Shown: piece by piece, positions 34,732-47,028 of the stretch
Layout of the letters: each line of letters starts with the position of its first letter
How positions within the stretch are numbered: position 1 is the stretch's first letter
NCBI GenBank assembly: GCA_032622095.1
Contig: CP136066.1
Span: 185,294,716 to 185,358,715 of the forward strand
DNA: 64,000 bases
Source: Siphonodentalium dalli
Lineage: Eukaryota > Mollusca > Scaphopoda > Gadilida > Siphonodentaliidae
Direction of reading: 5' to 3'
Made by a program: the position numbers and the translations under genes
Notes under the pieces: generated by a model
Told to the model about the DNA's origin: nothing
Database searches by the model: none
What the model saw: the letters and a program-made list of their open reading frames with translations, nothing else

Positions 34732-35038
34732 GTTTGGGTTACATGCCAGGAAAAAATAGGGTCCCGTAAGTAGGCTAAACATTTTATTTTTTTAATTTAT
34801 TTTATTTCTAATTTGACATATTCTTTTGGCTTTTCATACTTTCTGCAAGATTATGATACATTAAATTTGAATATCTTTGTATAAACTGTAATAAAAACAA
34901 TGCCTCGACAAAAACAACTACAGTCTGAGTCTTTGTAAATTATTTGACTTTTTTTAATCAAAAAAATTCAGAATATTTCTTGAAAACCTTGAAAAAATCT
35001 TTAGGGTAGGCGATAGGGTAGGTAGGGAAACCCAAACC
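34731..35038. repeat. Small element with GGTTTGGGTT / AACCCAAACC ends
   Basis: A 10-bp inverted repeat 308 bp apart, AT-rich inside, beginning exactly where flank copy F ends. It may be a separate small insertion. No gene. Confidence 0.4.
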
Positions 35039-36740
35039 ATAAGTATTTTTTCTTTGGCCTTATGGATGTTAGTGATGAAAACTAATATATAAGGAAGGGG
35101 TGGTGTTGTCCAAACACACAGTTTGTGTTTTGAAAATAGTGTTTTTGAAGCCATTTCCCCAACAGTTAGTATGATTTCCTCAAAGTAGGAGACGTGACCC
35201 TTCTAAAAATAATACAATAAACATTTTTTTTAAATGTCCCCGCACCCATGTGGGTCAAACACGTGACGTATATTTGATATTAGGATATTGGTATTCAAAA
35301 ATATTATCTTAGTTTAAAATATCTCACTAAATTTAAAAAAAATTGTTGTACATTGATTGTTAGGCAAGTGAAAGTGTCCCATCATCCGCCAGTGGGTTTG
35401 TTTTATTGTATATAATACTATATATGGACAATGTATGTAAATGGAACCACTATTGGGCGGTCTACATACACTGTCCATTAATACAATACAACCCACTATA
35501 ACATGAACCACTATTGGGCGGTCTACATTACATTGTCCATGAATACAATACAACCCACTGGCGCAGGGAAACAAGAAGAGTTGATGAGTTATGGATATTG
35601 CATTACACAACGCTGGAGTGACACCGTGACCAAACAGACTGAGTTAGTTATGTGAACGCAACCCACATCCAAGTTTTGATTTTTGTTTCTGACGTAAGTT
35701 TTCTATATACGCGGTTGAGGTTTTACTTCTTTTGAGTTCAATTATCTTTATAACTATTTCAATATTATAATAAGTATTTGGAGCATATAAACAACCGTTT
35801 GCAATTATAAGAAACAATTAATATTATTTGTGTAAATTTTGATAGCAGCCAATATGCAACAATAAATATCAATAATTAATCAATAATTAATCAATAACGA
35901 TCATTTTATATAATAATAAACTCTTCAAACGGTGTTTGTGTCAACAAATGCGTTTTGTTTTGTGTTACGTCATTCGTCGTATTTGACCCGGAACTCGGCT
36001 GAAGGTTAGGCTATTCAGCATATTGCGTCGAATTACGAAATCGCGTTTTGAATGTCTCTCTTTTCCCGCACGATAAAAAGAGGTCTTCGCACGAACCAAA
36101 AATGATAAAACTTCCCAATTATAAGTAAAAATACCCAAATGAAGGAGTCTATGTAGGTCCCGAAGGAGTCTATAGACTATTTTATGTAGAGTTCTGATGG
36201 AGAAAATGTAGGTCGATCTATTTTTGTCATAACTCTGACGTATTTTGACCTGGGGAAAAAATCGAAATCGAGGCTCACTACGAGCATGCCAGTTTTAAAT
36301 ATAGAAACAGGGAATCCCGACAAATGGCGATATCGGCGACAAACAAATAATCGAAAACAACACATAAAATAAACATAGCAAAAACGCGGCACGGTAAAAA
36401 TGTCAGAACGCCACGAGGTTTTACGTCGTTTTTGGTGACGTCATGGAGTGAAACGGAGTAGGTTGACACCAACTTACGAATCTGTCTGATCGCCATACCG
36501 TTGCGCGAGCGCACGTAATAAGAGTAATGCTGTCTTATTGTCTGAGAGAGCAGTGATCTATCCCAGTTTCGAAATTTCACGTAATACGTTCAACTAATTA
36601 GTATCTTAAAACATAAATTGATTAATTGACGGTTGTATCAATGTTCCGTCATCGATGCAAAGAATGTAAAACAGAGGGAAATGACTTTAACCTCACAAAA
36701 AGGCAAGTGTTGAGCGAAGGATACATCAAATATGTAGCTT
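35039..36740. other. Spacer with a small inverted/direct repeat
   Basis: 35387-35563 has outer inverted ends (CGCCAGTGGG and its complement) and two direct 61-bp units starting AACCACTATTGGGCGGTC at 35445 and 35506. The segment 35700-35860 resembles the dispersed repeat at 59140-59230. No supported gene; minus-strand frames at 36177-36580 show no domain. Confidence 0.45.
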
Positions 36741-36866
36741 GTGCTGTCGCTTAAACGGTTTGTGTCCGATCGGGGGATTTGACATAGATCTGTTGGACTC
36801 GGCAGAGCGTCGCCCAATAGATGCTTAAATCTCCCTCACGGACATCAACAGTTTAAGCGACGGCAC
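36741..36866. repeat. Hairpin element (about 125 bp)
   Basis: TGTCGCTTAAACGGTTTGTG on the left pairs with an inverted copy ending at about 36866 (GTTTAAGCGACGGCA), with several mismatches. No coding content. Confidence 0.55.
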
Positions 36867-37072
36867 TGGCTATACATATTCTATATTTATAGGTTATTTT
36901 ATCGCGTTTAAACGGACATCCATTTTTTTCTACGTAATTTGGAGGGACCTACACGATATGTCGATAAATACACGAAATATTGATATGTCGGCTTCATATG
37001 CTTTGAAGAAACACTTGCTGAAGTCACAGCCATTATCCAGCCGTTTTAAATTTTTCGCCCGAAGTCAGCCAA

Positions 37073-37450
37073 GCTGAAATCGTCATTGTCACCCCCTTAC
37101 GTTCATGCAGTTGGGTACCCAGCTTTTTAAAACTTTCAGTTGGGTACCCAGCTTTTACGAAATTTACATTTAGGTACCCAGCGTTATGAGCAGTCGATCT
37201 GCAGTAGCTATGTCCTATCATGCATAATATTCTAACCCACTATACTATTTTCAAGCATCGTGATGAATATACATCATAATTCATATATTATCAAGCATTC
37301 GCGCATTTAACAGGCTCATTTTACAGTCAACTGACGACAACCACTAATTAAAGCACGCTCTGGTTGAGATTTCATAAAGCTGTGTACATGTAAATTTTAC
37401 AAAAGCTGTGTACCCAACTGAACGAAAGGGGTGACACTGACCATTTCAGC
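37073..37450. mobile_element. TIR element with GTTGGGTACCCAGC words (378 bp)
   Basis: GCTGAAATCGTCATTGTCAC at the left pairs with the inverted right end (ATTTCAGC at 37443-37450). GTTGGGTACCCAGC occurs twice near the left end with a third degenerate copy, and its counterpart GTGTACCCAACTGAACG is near the right end. Confidence 0.6.
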
Positions 37451-38182
37451 GTCAGTCAAAAGCTCTTTATTGCTACCATATGAGGACTAGAATGTCCAAT
37501 GTCGTGCAAATGGCTGTTTTTTTGTTTGGGACCCAAACACCTTGTTCATAGTTGCAGTTTTCATTACTGCAATGCGTCTGTTTGTGTTACAGTATGCTCG
37601 TAGAAAGATATAATATATTGATCAACCTTTTTCGATACCTGCAAAAATTCAAAAACTAATAATATTATTTTTATTTTGGAGCGCAAACTGCAATGTGGAT
37701 TTAGCTACACGTTCGCGGCAATTTATTGCTCGAGAATATTGATTTTATATAACTATATAACTATATGTCAAAGGCCTATGAGCGGACATGGAGATTGACG
37801 TCCCGATTTAGTTTTTGATACGAAATCTCGACTTTGCTTAGTTCAATTTCGCCTCGTTATATGACAAATTAAAGGGAATCGTCTTGCCAAATAAGACAAA
37901 CCTGAGAATATTTTGGCTGCAATTATAGATTTCTAGAATTTATTAGGGTTTTGATAGTTGGTGTGGTTTCAGCCAAAATCGATCATTTGAACCTTGTCAC
38001 TGGTATAGTCTATATTGGTACATGTACATGTTTTTTTAGTAAATTTTCCCATGTGCTTCGTGAATGCTAGCCAGTTACGATTAATCCATTTTCATTCCAA
38101 GTACACGATTGATTCTGTTTAGCCATCAGAAAGTCGACCCGCATCTCAGATTCGAATTCTTGCTTAACTATATCTTCCCATT

Positions 38183-38198
38183 TTTACCTCCATTTCAG
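38183..38198 (+). other. Conserved 3' splice-site-like tract upstream of the zinc-finger pseudogene
   Basis: A pyrimidine-rich tract ending CATTTCAG, followed by CAGGAC, is conserved at the same place upstream of the intact paralogue (49160-49175). It may be the acceptor of a 5'-UTR intron. Confidence 0.35.
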
Positions 38199-38311
38199 CA
38201 GGACGAAACTACCCTGTGGAGAAGATATATTGTAGAGAAGATATAGTTAAAGATAAATCGGATCGGACTTTCTTGGTTTGAAGTCCAGCTATAGCCGAAA
38301 CCAATTCATCG

Positions 38312-39964
38312 ATGTTTTCGTGTGGGGTATGTCTTCAAAAATGTTCCAGTCGACACTTTCTTCTGGAGCACATACGATCGCATACAGTCAAAGTGTCACC
38401 TAGCATTACTGTCACAGATAATCATATTAACTCAGCTGATGGTGAAAAACGAACTGTTGGTGCACACTCACCTGTGTCACTATCGCATCGGACACCTATT
38501 TATTCGAGGTGTGGACATGAAGAGGGTGAATTCAATATTTCTAAACAATTTTATAGTAAGCCAAGTAATACGGTTAATACCATTATGTGTGAAGTACCCA
38601 TCGCCACAGAAAGGGTGGGGAAACGGTTTGATTCAAGCCATCAACTAACGGGGGAGGGTGAATTTAATATCTGCGAAGAATTTCATAGTAAGCCTGATAC
38701 TGCAGTTGATAGCTCACCGCCAATCACATAAAAGATACCCGTAACATATTTTGATTCAAACAGTCAACAGAAGAGAACGAGTGCATATTGAGTTTGTGAA
38801 GAATTTCCTTGTGATTTTGCAGTTAATGGTAGCATTAGGACCAAGACAAAAGGCTGTGGACAGTGTGCTTCACCCAAACAGTCATATTTGGCCAAACAGA
38901 CGAAACCGCACACGAACGAGCATCAAGTCACCGAGAAGAGACCATACACCAAGAGGAGCTTTCTTGATTGTAGTGTGTGCGGAGAATCGTTCAATCGCAT
39001 TAATTCTCTAGTTATTCACCACAGGGCAAACCCCGACGATCATCATCACAGCTGTGGCGTATGTGCCAAGTCGTTCACATCAAAGAATGACTTAGATATT
39101 AAAATCTCACAAAGGTACTCATCCTCACATATATATGTAGCAAATGTGGCAAGTCTTACAAGTGTAGGTTTCATCTTTCTGACCACGAGAAAATCCACGA
39201 CAAAGTTGGTTCACAAGTGTGTGACATCTGTGGTCGAGTGTACAAATTGGTGCGTAGTCTTCTCCAACATCGAAAGAAACACTTTATTAGTCATCATTGC
39301 CAATTCTGTGGTCGAAATTTTAAGGAACTCAGTACATTCAACAAACACTTACGATTACACAGTACACTTGAAAGACCATATGTGTGCGACAAGTGCCCAA
39401 AATCATACAAAACTAGCGCTGCTCTAAACAATCACAAATATGTGCATATCTCTAGTAGACCACACGCGTGCGAAATATGAGTGGAAAAATTCAAGACAAA
39501 GAATAGTCTTGCTGGCCATTTGAAAGTACATAGCGACAATCGGCCATATGTTTGTGAGGTATGTGGAAAATCGTCTAAGACTTCAAGTACATTAGCGATC
39601 CACAAAAGAACTCACAACAAAGATAGTCGTGTTATTTGTGATATATGTCGGAACAGTTTTATTTGCAAATCAAATTTAAAAGAACACAGAAGAAGACACT
39701 TCGATGAACGTCCATTTGCTTGTGAATTATGTGGGAATACATACAAATCTCCAACTAGTTTGAGGCTGCATAAACTATACCATAGTGAAGACTGTCCATA
39801 TGCGTGCGATGTTTGTCAAGTCGTTTAAAACACGTTCAAACCTGCGATGGCATAAGACTATCCATACTGATGTCCGCCCATTTAAATGCGAGACATGTGG
39901 ATTATCGTTCCGTAGAAAACCTAATTTGAGAAAACACAATAAGATTGTTCACCGTGCTTTGTAA
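38312..39964 (+). pseudogene. C2H2 zinc-finger pseudogene, paralogue of the gene at 49285
   Basis: Aligns along its length to the intact gene at 49285-50931, starting with the same MFSCGVCLQK. Disabling changes: nonsense TAA at 38729-38731 (TCA in the paralogue), TGA at 38789-38791, a 5-bp deletion near 39101 followed by a 4-bp insertion near 39131, TGA at 39478-39480 replacing a finger Cys codon, and a 2-bp deletion producing TAA at 39826-39828. Pieces such as 38888-39100, 39217-39480 and 39481-39828 stay open and still encode recognisable fingers (CQFCGRNFKELSTF, CDKCPKSYKTSAAL). It is therefore not expected to make the full protein. A short finger protein from an internal piece cannot be excluded. 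Confidence 0.85.
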
Positions 39965-40230
39965 CAATAGTGGGATAACACTATATGTTCATTTGAACAA
40001 GCATATGAAAACTTACATAACGGTGTGAGAGGTCATTTACAAGAGTAGGGAATATCGGAGGTTCATACTAGGAGACCGTAGATATGAATGTGACAATTGC
40101 AATAAAGCCTTCCTAGTTAGCAGCCATCCCACTAACCATCTGGGAACTCACGTTAAATCGAAGTTGAAGGCGGTTTTCCTGAATGAGCACATTCTTATAA
40201 AAGACTATCTTTGCATTCATATGGCGGAAT
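39965..40230 (+). other. 3' flank of the pseudogene with a fossil finger
   Basis: Matches 50932-51199 downstream of the intact gene and 63186-63451. About 40080-40165 reads as a decayed finger (YECDNCNKAFLVSSH, then H and KSKLK), like the last finger of the gene at 16960. Confidence 0.6.
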
Positions 40231-40549
40231 ACGAAATGCACTGAGAAAAATAGGTTGGTCAATATGACTAACTTGGGGTTGTCAACAGCTTGTCCTGGAG
40301 ATGACTACCCTAAGTTACCATAGAGGGTATGGCACATTAGCATGTTATAATCGAATCCCACCCAATCCCCAAAAAAATTGCACTGTCTAAATAACTAAAT
40401 TTACCCTAAGTTAGTCAAAATGACTACCTGGAAAAATTAGCATCATGACTAGGTTAGTGGTAGTCAACATGACCAGCATATGCTTAGTCAACATGACTAG
40501 CATTGAGTCATATTGAATAATATTGCATTAGTCAATTATCCATAATCAA
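40231..40549. other. Spacer shared with the duplicated copy
   Basis: Contains repeated GTCAACATGACTAGC-like words. Identical in layout to 63452-63770. No gene. Confidence 0.45.
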
Positions 40550-41110
40550 ATCACGATCGCACAAGTTCACAAACCTAATGATAATATCAGGGGTCCCCGG
40601 TTTGCCTGTTGGCAATCGATGACATGCCGCGAACAACATTTTCCCAATTTCCTCGTCCTGAATTTTGAGGCTGTCCTTGAATGACTTGATAGTTGTTCTA
40701 TAAGTGTCTCTGTTGGTGCTTCTTTGTTATTCCCTTTTATGCCTTTCACCACCAAATTCCATTTTCGCCCCTACAAGTCAATTTTTGTTTGATCGCTTTC
40801 TGTCCTGTCAGTTTTTTCTTCTACTATTTCTTTACATTCTTTCATCTCATCTAACCTTTCTTCCATTTCCAATATTTTCGCTTCATATACAGATTGCATT
40901 TCATCGAATCTACACTCTAGTTCTGAGGTTCGGCAGTCTATCTTGGGAACAGTCCTTGCTTCTATTGATGACACTTTTTCTTTAGCTTCCTCCGCAACTT
41001 TTTACACGATGTCAAGTTTTTTTGTCAAAGTTTCTAATTTGGTCTCCACCTCGTTGAATTGCACATTTATAGAAGCGTGGAGTTGCTGGAAACATTTAGA
41101 AATGTCTGCA
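40550..41110 (-). pseudogene. LINE ORF1 fragment (coiled coil plus RNA-binding domain)
   Basis: On the minus strand: coiled-coil-like sequence (VSSIEARTVPKI, ELECRFDEMQSVYEAKI), then RKWNLVVKGIKGNNKEAPTE, a frameshift, IKSFKDSLKIQDEEIGKMLF, AACHRLPTGKPGTPDIIIRF and LCDRD. The order N-L-V-x-G, L-I, HR-P, then P-IIIRF-DRD is that of non-LTR retrotransposon ORF1 proteins. Two in-frame stops and a frameshift show it is dead. The C-terminal part is duplicated at 63771-64000. Confidence 0.7.
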
Positions 41111-42924
41111 AAATTACTACATTCATACATTTTGTCTGGTTTCCCATTTTTTTTTATCTGGTTTCCATTTTGAAATTTGGTTACGAAGCTTTTTGTCTTC
41201 CCTATATTCGCGATAGAAATAGAACGTTATCGGAGCTTGTAAAACGTGCGACCTCACTCCTCTGTTATACATGTATTACCGGAATATTTCTCTATAATAG
41301 CAGTAATCTGGGTGGGATTTTACGTTGGAATTTCCCAACATGACAATTGTGGACAGTTTTCGGGCATTAAGTATGTGATTACAACACAATTAACTAAAGC
41401 TTTGTGGGTTATGGCACCACAATTAATTAATGTTAGAGGCATTCCCTGACTAGGACATTTCTCTCTACTTCAAGACGACAGTTGGAAATTCCAAGGTGGA
41501 TCCCCTCAATGGAGACCCGCTGACCTGCCACATCCCTGCTCATGCAGCAGCATCAACGTAGTAGTCCCGGTGTAGTTAACGCCACCGGTGTATACTGTTG
41601 GCCATATATTAGAAAGACGTTGGCCGATGTAGGTTTTATAAATAGATTGGGTCGCTTTCAAAGCTGTAGTGCTACCCCGAATGTGGTTATTTGGGACCCG
41701 TTAAAGTTGTACTGCGACCCCGAGTCTGGTAAAAGCTGTAGTTGGAATGTCCAAGTTCGTGAAAGTATCTATTGACTATGCCGATGATTTGAGAGGCTTT
41801 ATTGTTTTATGATATTGTAGAAATGCTAATTTGGCCGTGTCAAATTGAGCTATAGCAATGGATATTTGACAGGACAACTCATTTCGGGTTTTCGTGGGGT
41901 GTGTATTCGCTGGATGTCTTACAGTTGCGGAGTGTAAGCATTTTGACCCCGTTAATTGCATTCGACGTTCAGGTGTGAACAATGACTGGGTCATGAACTC
42001 TTGGCGGGAATACAATACCTCCGATTTTTTATCCGCATTTAGATGCCTTCTGATGTGGGGAATGAGAAACCTGCAGTAATAAGCCGTAGGTTTTTGTAAA
42101 AAAAATGAAAGATTAGTTGTTTTGCGGAATTCTGAGGCATTCATGTAACCAATATATTTTATATTATAATTTATATTTATGGCTAATATTATATTCTTGG
42201 TGGCCTTTACATTTCTGACTATGGTTTAAACTATTCTTGTATACATAGGCCTACACACAGGACAAAAAGTAATTAGACCAATGGATCATGTTGATGTGCG
42301 ACGCCCTTTCGTAGTCGCTGTTAATTGCGACCGAAAAAGTTAAGGAATTACACGTACGCCTAATTGACTACCGTGCGTCGTAAGTTAGAGTGTGTTTATT
42401 TATTTAATGAGTTCCAATAACGACAACACCGGTTATTTTTGGTAATATCTGGGGTTAAATGTGACCCCTTCAGGCTTTAGCGCTAATAATGGGCTGGCAT
42501 AGTCGTAAACGGGGGGGGGGGGGGGCACAGGCACTTTGTAGAAAACAGTGTGTACATAATATATATATATATGACAAGGTCAGACAATGTTCGGTTTCCC
42601 ATTCCCGAAATTTGTTGCATTTCTGACTCACCGAACCGATTATGGCCGCGTAAACGGCATTGTCGCTTGTTTTTCTTCTTTCAAAAGTGAATAAAAACCT
42701 CCTTACACTGTCAAATGCAGTGGAATGTCTAACAACAACTTTTGTATACTTTGAAGTGAGAAAATTGCTTCAAACCAGACCGTGAACATGCACTCCACGG
42801 TTGGTGGTTAACGGAATACGATAGGGGAACACTCCGACGTTTGTACTCAGATTTCACCAATTTTCGTACCTTGCTTGCCTGTACCAAGAAAATGACCAAT
42901 TTGATTCTATTTGTCGTTATATAT
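41111..42924. other. Spacer, no supported gene
   Basis: Open frames at 41542-41775 (+) and 41776-42144 (-) show no domain and overlap spacer-like sequence. A poly-G run lies at about 42511-42526 and a short AT run at 42560-42572. Confidence 0.35.
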
Positions 42925-43095
42925 ATTTATTACCCCATTTGTTATTCCTTTTCATAAAAATAAAATAAAACAAGCCGAAGATGACATGTTTAAAATGTCT
43001 TAAGCATGAAATTGGTGATAAGTTGTTATCAGAGTACGTTATACTTGTGATAGTTACGTTACGCATACGGTGTTCCCATATCGTATTAGGAAATG
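42925..43095. repeat. Dispersed repeat, copy 2
   Basis: Same-orientation copy of 2404-2582; this copy lacks a few bases around 43032. Confidence 0.55.
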
Positions 43096-43100
43096 TGACT

Positions 43101-43194
43101 CTTTCTCATTGGTCGATATTTAATATACATAATGTTTTTTTTCTGACCGTGGTTTCGTAAACAAAGCCACGTGAATATCGACCAATCAGAAAGA
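43101..43194. repeat. Hairpin built on ATTGGTCGATATT
   Basis: CTTTCTCATTGGTCGATATT at 43101-43120 is nearly perfectly inverted at 43174-43194. Directly after the dispersed repeat copy. No gene. Confidence 0.6.
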
Positions 43195-43548
43195 GGGCAT
43201 ATTTTGCCATGATTAATGGCGAATCAGGCCATGTTTATGGTTCGATTAGAAAGATTTCTTCCACTTGAAAGTACAAAACAGGTTTATATCGGCATTCTAC
43301 AGCACATTACATGGTAAGGAGGGTTTATATCACTTATGGAAATAGCAATATACGCGACAATACCGTTTATCCGACCAAAATCGGTGCAGTGTGTCAGAAA
43401 ATCAACGTTGACGTCGTTCGGCGCTATTCCGTACCGAATTAGTGACTCCCCCTGTGGTAGTATATAAGGTATATATTTCAATATGTTTTTGCTACAAGTT
43501 CCCCGTGGGGGGGGGGTCGACAAACATAGTAGGATAATGTGGGACCAC

Positions 43549-44266
43549 AGTCCCTAGTAGACACTACGCCGCCAAAATGTCCAGTCCTAACTGCCCATTC
43601 TGGCGGCTGATGGCCCCCATTTACCTGCTGAGTGTTATCTGAACAAGCACAAATCACTACTAAATAAAACAAAATACGAACAAAATAAGCCTTGATATTT
43701 TCTAATAGATATATAATAAACATGACTGGTATAAATTTACCTTTAGAAAGCATAGCATAATCCACAAAATCACAATGTTTATAAATTGTTTCCTAGAATG
43801 ACACACAAAAATGGAGAATCCCCACAATATTTCCAGGAAAGACACCACATGTTTTGGTGAAATCCGGGCTCAACTTTTGCATTTCAAGGAAAATCCTTGG
43901 GGAAATTCCACTTCTGACCAATGACATGGCCTGATCCTGTCCATGTGACTTCTGACCTGGTCAGCTGCTTGATGACATCACATGTATCAGCTGTCATCCC
44001 ACATGGTCATCAGTCCATTTCAGGAGTTTGAAATAATGTTTTTATTTTGGATTGTGCTATCCTTACAAAAGGTAAATTTATACCAGTCATGGTCATTATA
44101 TTTCCGTAAGAAAATATCAAGGCTTATTTTGTTGATATTTGTTGTTATTTAGGAGTAATCTTTGTTTGTTCAGATAACACTCAGCAGGTCAATGGGGGCC
44201 ATCAGCCGCCAGAATGGGCAGTTAGGACTGGACATTTTGGCGGCGTAGTGTCTATATAGTCCCTAG
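43549..44266. mobile_element. MULE-like element with about 200-bp TIRs and 9-bp flanking repeats
   Basis: AGTCCCTAG occurs at 43549-43557 and 44258-44266, flanking long inverted arms (about 43558-43745 and 44065-44257) that share, for example, ACACTACGCCGCC and GGCGGCTGATGGCCCCCAT. Long TIRs with 9-bp target duplications are typical of Mutator-like elements. No transposase inside. The minus-strand frame at 43478-43765 only reads through the left arm and is not a gene. Confidence 0.7.
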
Positions 44267-45008
44267 GAATCACTGTTAGTTGAATAAAATATTATTTAAT
44301 AATATTAAATCAATATTTTATATTTAATTATTATATTAATATAAAGAACAGTTTGGAAAGTAAAAAGTTTGTATACTGCATTTTCATTGGCAGATGATTT
44401 GCACGAAATTACAGAGTACAACTTTTTATGCCACACAAACATTCGCGAATTCTGAGTTTATATCATCATATTCCGTATTTTTTTCTTGAAACGATGGTGT
44501 ATTCAGATTGTTAGTATCTTTCCCAACTTACGAGAAAATAGCTGTTAGTTACTCGAATATTCTTTCAGGTGCAAACTCGGTGGAATTCTTTACGATTTGG
44601 GAAAAACATGTCCATTCTGTAAATACCAGTTTACTTATTCGCAACCGGTGATAATCCGAATAAAAGGGATTACGGATGTGAGTAAACAGACGTCGGGTGT
44701 GTTAAAACTGGTCTGCTGTACACTACTAAGTGCACATTTTAACTCATTCTCATTACTAGAGAAATGTAAAATGATCATCTCAAACTAAAATATCTATATA
44801 TTTTCAAGTAGGGCCCTAGGGGTGGTTGATACCCTGAGATGTGAAAGCAAATTTTATATTCCAAGCTCCCGGTTAGCACCGCATCTCAAGAGGGACAATG
44901 GGAGATAACTTTTGCTGGGTTTGGCTGCCAATTTTAAATAAGTAATGTGTAATAGGGAACTGAAGAGAGACACTACCGGAAGTTGCTGTGCTTCATTAAA
45001 AATGATTT
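44267..45008. other. Spacer with a possible isolated exon
   Basis: Mostly AT-rich. At about 44550-44640 a pyrimidine tract ending TTCTTTCAG precedes a stretch reading CKLGGILYDLGKTCPFCKYQ, which looks protein-like (two CxxC-type cysteines) but is not recognised. No partner exon was found, so it is not called a gene. Confidence 0.25.
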
Positions 45009-46356
45009 GGCCTAAACAAAAAATACGTTTGTTTCCGCTAACCCGACCGACCCTATTTTAAACCGCCGACCCTAAACTTTTTATTGCCATTGCAAAAACA
45101 AACAAAATTGGACCAAAAAAAAAAAAAAAAAAAAAAAATTTAGGTCCCAATTCATATCATTACAAGATGCAAAACATTTATATATTTATATATATTGACA
45201 TAAGAAATTTAAGTTTACAAAAAGATTTAAGTTTAACAGTTGGAATCATACTGTAAAGTATGTTTGGCTTTATCTAGCTTTCATCTGTGAAAACTTCAAA
45301 TAATTTGAGTTCAGGTACGGTATGTTATCATTCAGCGTTCAGACTTCAGTATTTCAATCAATTACAGCACAGGAACATTAACAATTTGATCAAATCAACC
45401 TGGTTATCAAGTGGGATCTCATAATACCAAATGAAAAATTAACATAGAGATTAGTACCATATTATATAGTCATTACTACCTTAATACATGTACATTGTTT
45501 CTGTACTACATGTACATGTAGGATTTCTGTATTACATGTACATGTAGTATATTATGTACGGTATGTGTCTCACTTGAATTTTATAAAATAGCCTATTTAT
45601 GAATTAGAGTGATGATGGCAAGTCTAATTTCAAGCAGGATAAGGCTTCCGATAAGCATAATCCATAGAACCAAAAGATATCTGACAATAACTTATAAGCA
45701 TTTCCAATCCATACATGTATAAAAAGTTCCAAAGTTATGCTTGAGAAACTTGATAAAATTGACCTCTCTGTAAAATTCAAAATACTGACTCAAAGAGCCT
45801 TAGATTAGCTCTAAATGCAATGGATTTTCAAAAATGTTCCAGGGGAAGAACCCCCACCATCATCAGGGGGGTCACCCTTCCCAAACATTCCTCCGATCAG
45901 GCCTTCAGGTTATGCCTTCGGCATATCATTGCCCAAAAACAGGTGTCCCCCAAAAATACCTAGATCCTTCACTGAATGCAGAGAAGGTGGTGTTGTGAAG
46001 CCATCATTAAGAGATCGGTACAAGACGGTCACTCCAATATGTGAACAGTGCAGTGGTGCTGGACTGACTCCAATTGTCGCCAGACCATATAGGAAATATT
46101 AGGATTATCAAAGACTATCTTAGTATATAGACTAGTATATATGTAAATATTAAAGCATATGTAAGATTGAATTGGAGTTTCTAGTTCCTCTGTCATCTGG
46201 GTTAACCTGATTGGGTCTAAGAAGTGCATAGTTTGGGTTATTGACAAGTATTTATAGTTATTTTAAAAGATACTGAAAAAAAAAAGTTAAGCCTACCTAC
46301 CTACCCTAATTTTTTTTAGCTCAATAGCGGAAACAAAGGTATTATTTTTTTAGGCC
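45009..46356. mobile_element. TIR element (1.35 kb) with GGCCTAAA ends
   Basis: GGCCTAAACAAAAAATACG at 45009 pairs with the inverted right end at 46356 (GGCCTAAAAAAATAATACC on the other strand). TTTGTTTCCGCTA follows in both arms, giving roughly a 35-bp imperfect TIR. CCGACCGACCC-type words lie inside both arms. A 95-codon + strand frame at 45815-46102 has no recognised domain. Contains a poly-A run at about 45115-45138. Confidence 0.6.
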
Positions 46357-46886
46357 TTTTCAACAATTCAATAAATGTGAATTTATGCTGATATTTGGAT
46401 GGAAAATCACGATTTATGTACAACTCAGACCAGGTAGAGTTGATATGACCCAACGAGCGCATTAAGAACAATTAACTTAATTGTCACATGTCAATTGTGT
46501 GGAGATAAATGCCTTTTTTTCGAATGAAAAATGCAATTGTTCGTTTTAGTGATAGATCACTGTGAGTGATATTAGCGAATGAGAGAATGGTTTACATAAT
46601 AACAAAATCTGCTGTTGCCTAACTGTTAGTTTATTTAAATAGTAGAGGTAATATATTCATTGATTTATTGTACTTTAATCAAATTTAATATTACATGGAC
46701 AGTGATTCCTAGTACTGTGGTGGGACATAATGAGACACATAAGCACATTAGACCTCACCATGCCACTAAAGACGATGGAAGGGCACAAATTATTAACCTA
46801 AAAGTTAGATAAATATTTCTAGTATACATATTATTACTCACACTTGCCTGGGAAGCACCAATTTCTGAATTCCATTACTCCCCGTC
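46357..46886. other. AT-rich spacer
   Basis: No gene or clear repeat noticed. Confidence 0.4.
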
Positions 46887-47028
46887 GACCTACCCACAGT
46901 TACTGGACATAAAGTCCCAAAATAAGCTTTTGATCGAGTTTATAAATCGGTATCACAATTAAAAAGATTTATAAACTCGATAAAAAGCAAATTTTTGGGA
47001 CTTTATGTCCAGTAACTGTGACCTACCC
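46887..47028. mobile_element. 124-bp MITE with perfect 9-bp target duplication
   Basis: GACCTACCC at 46887-46895 and 47020-47028 flank an almost perfect inverted repeat starting ACAGTTACTGGACATAAAG (46896) and ending with its complement (47019). The loop is only about 20 bp. A 9-bp duplication fits a Mutator-like transposase acting in trans, but that is inference. Confidence 0.85.

Noticed and set aside
36177-36580. Overlapping minus-strand frames of 71 and 100 codons
   Set aside because: No domain, overlapping in different frames, no support from repeats or neighbours.
41776-42144. 122-codon minus-strand frame
   Set aside because: No recognised motif, no paralogue, and composition like surrounding spacer; length alone is not enough.
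43478-43765. 95-codon minus-strand frame
   Set aside because: Lies in the TIR of the MULE-like element and is not preserved in the opposite arm.
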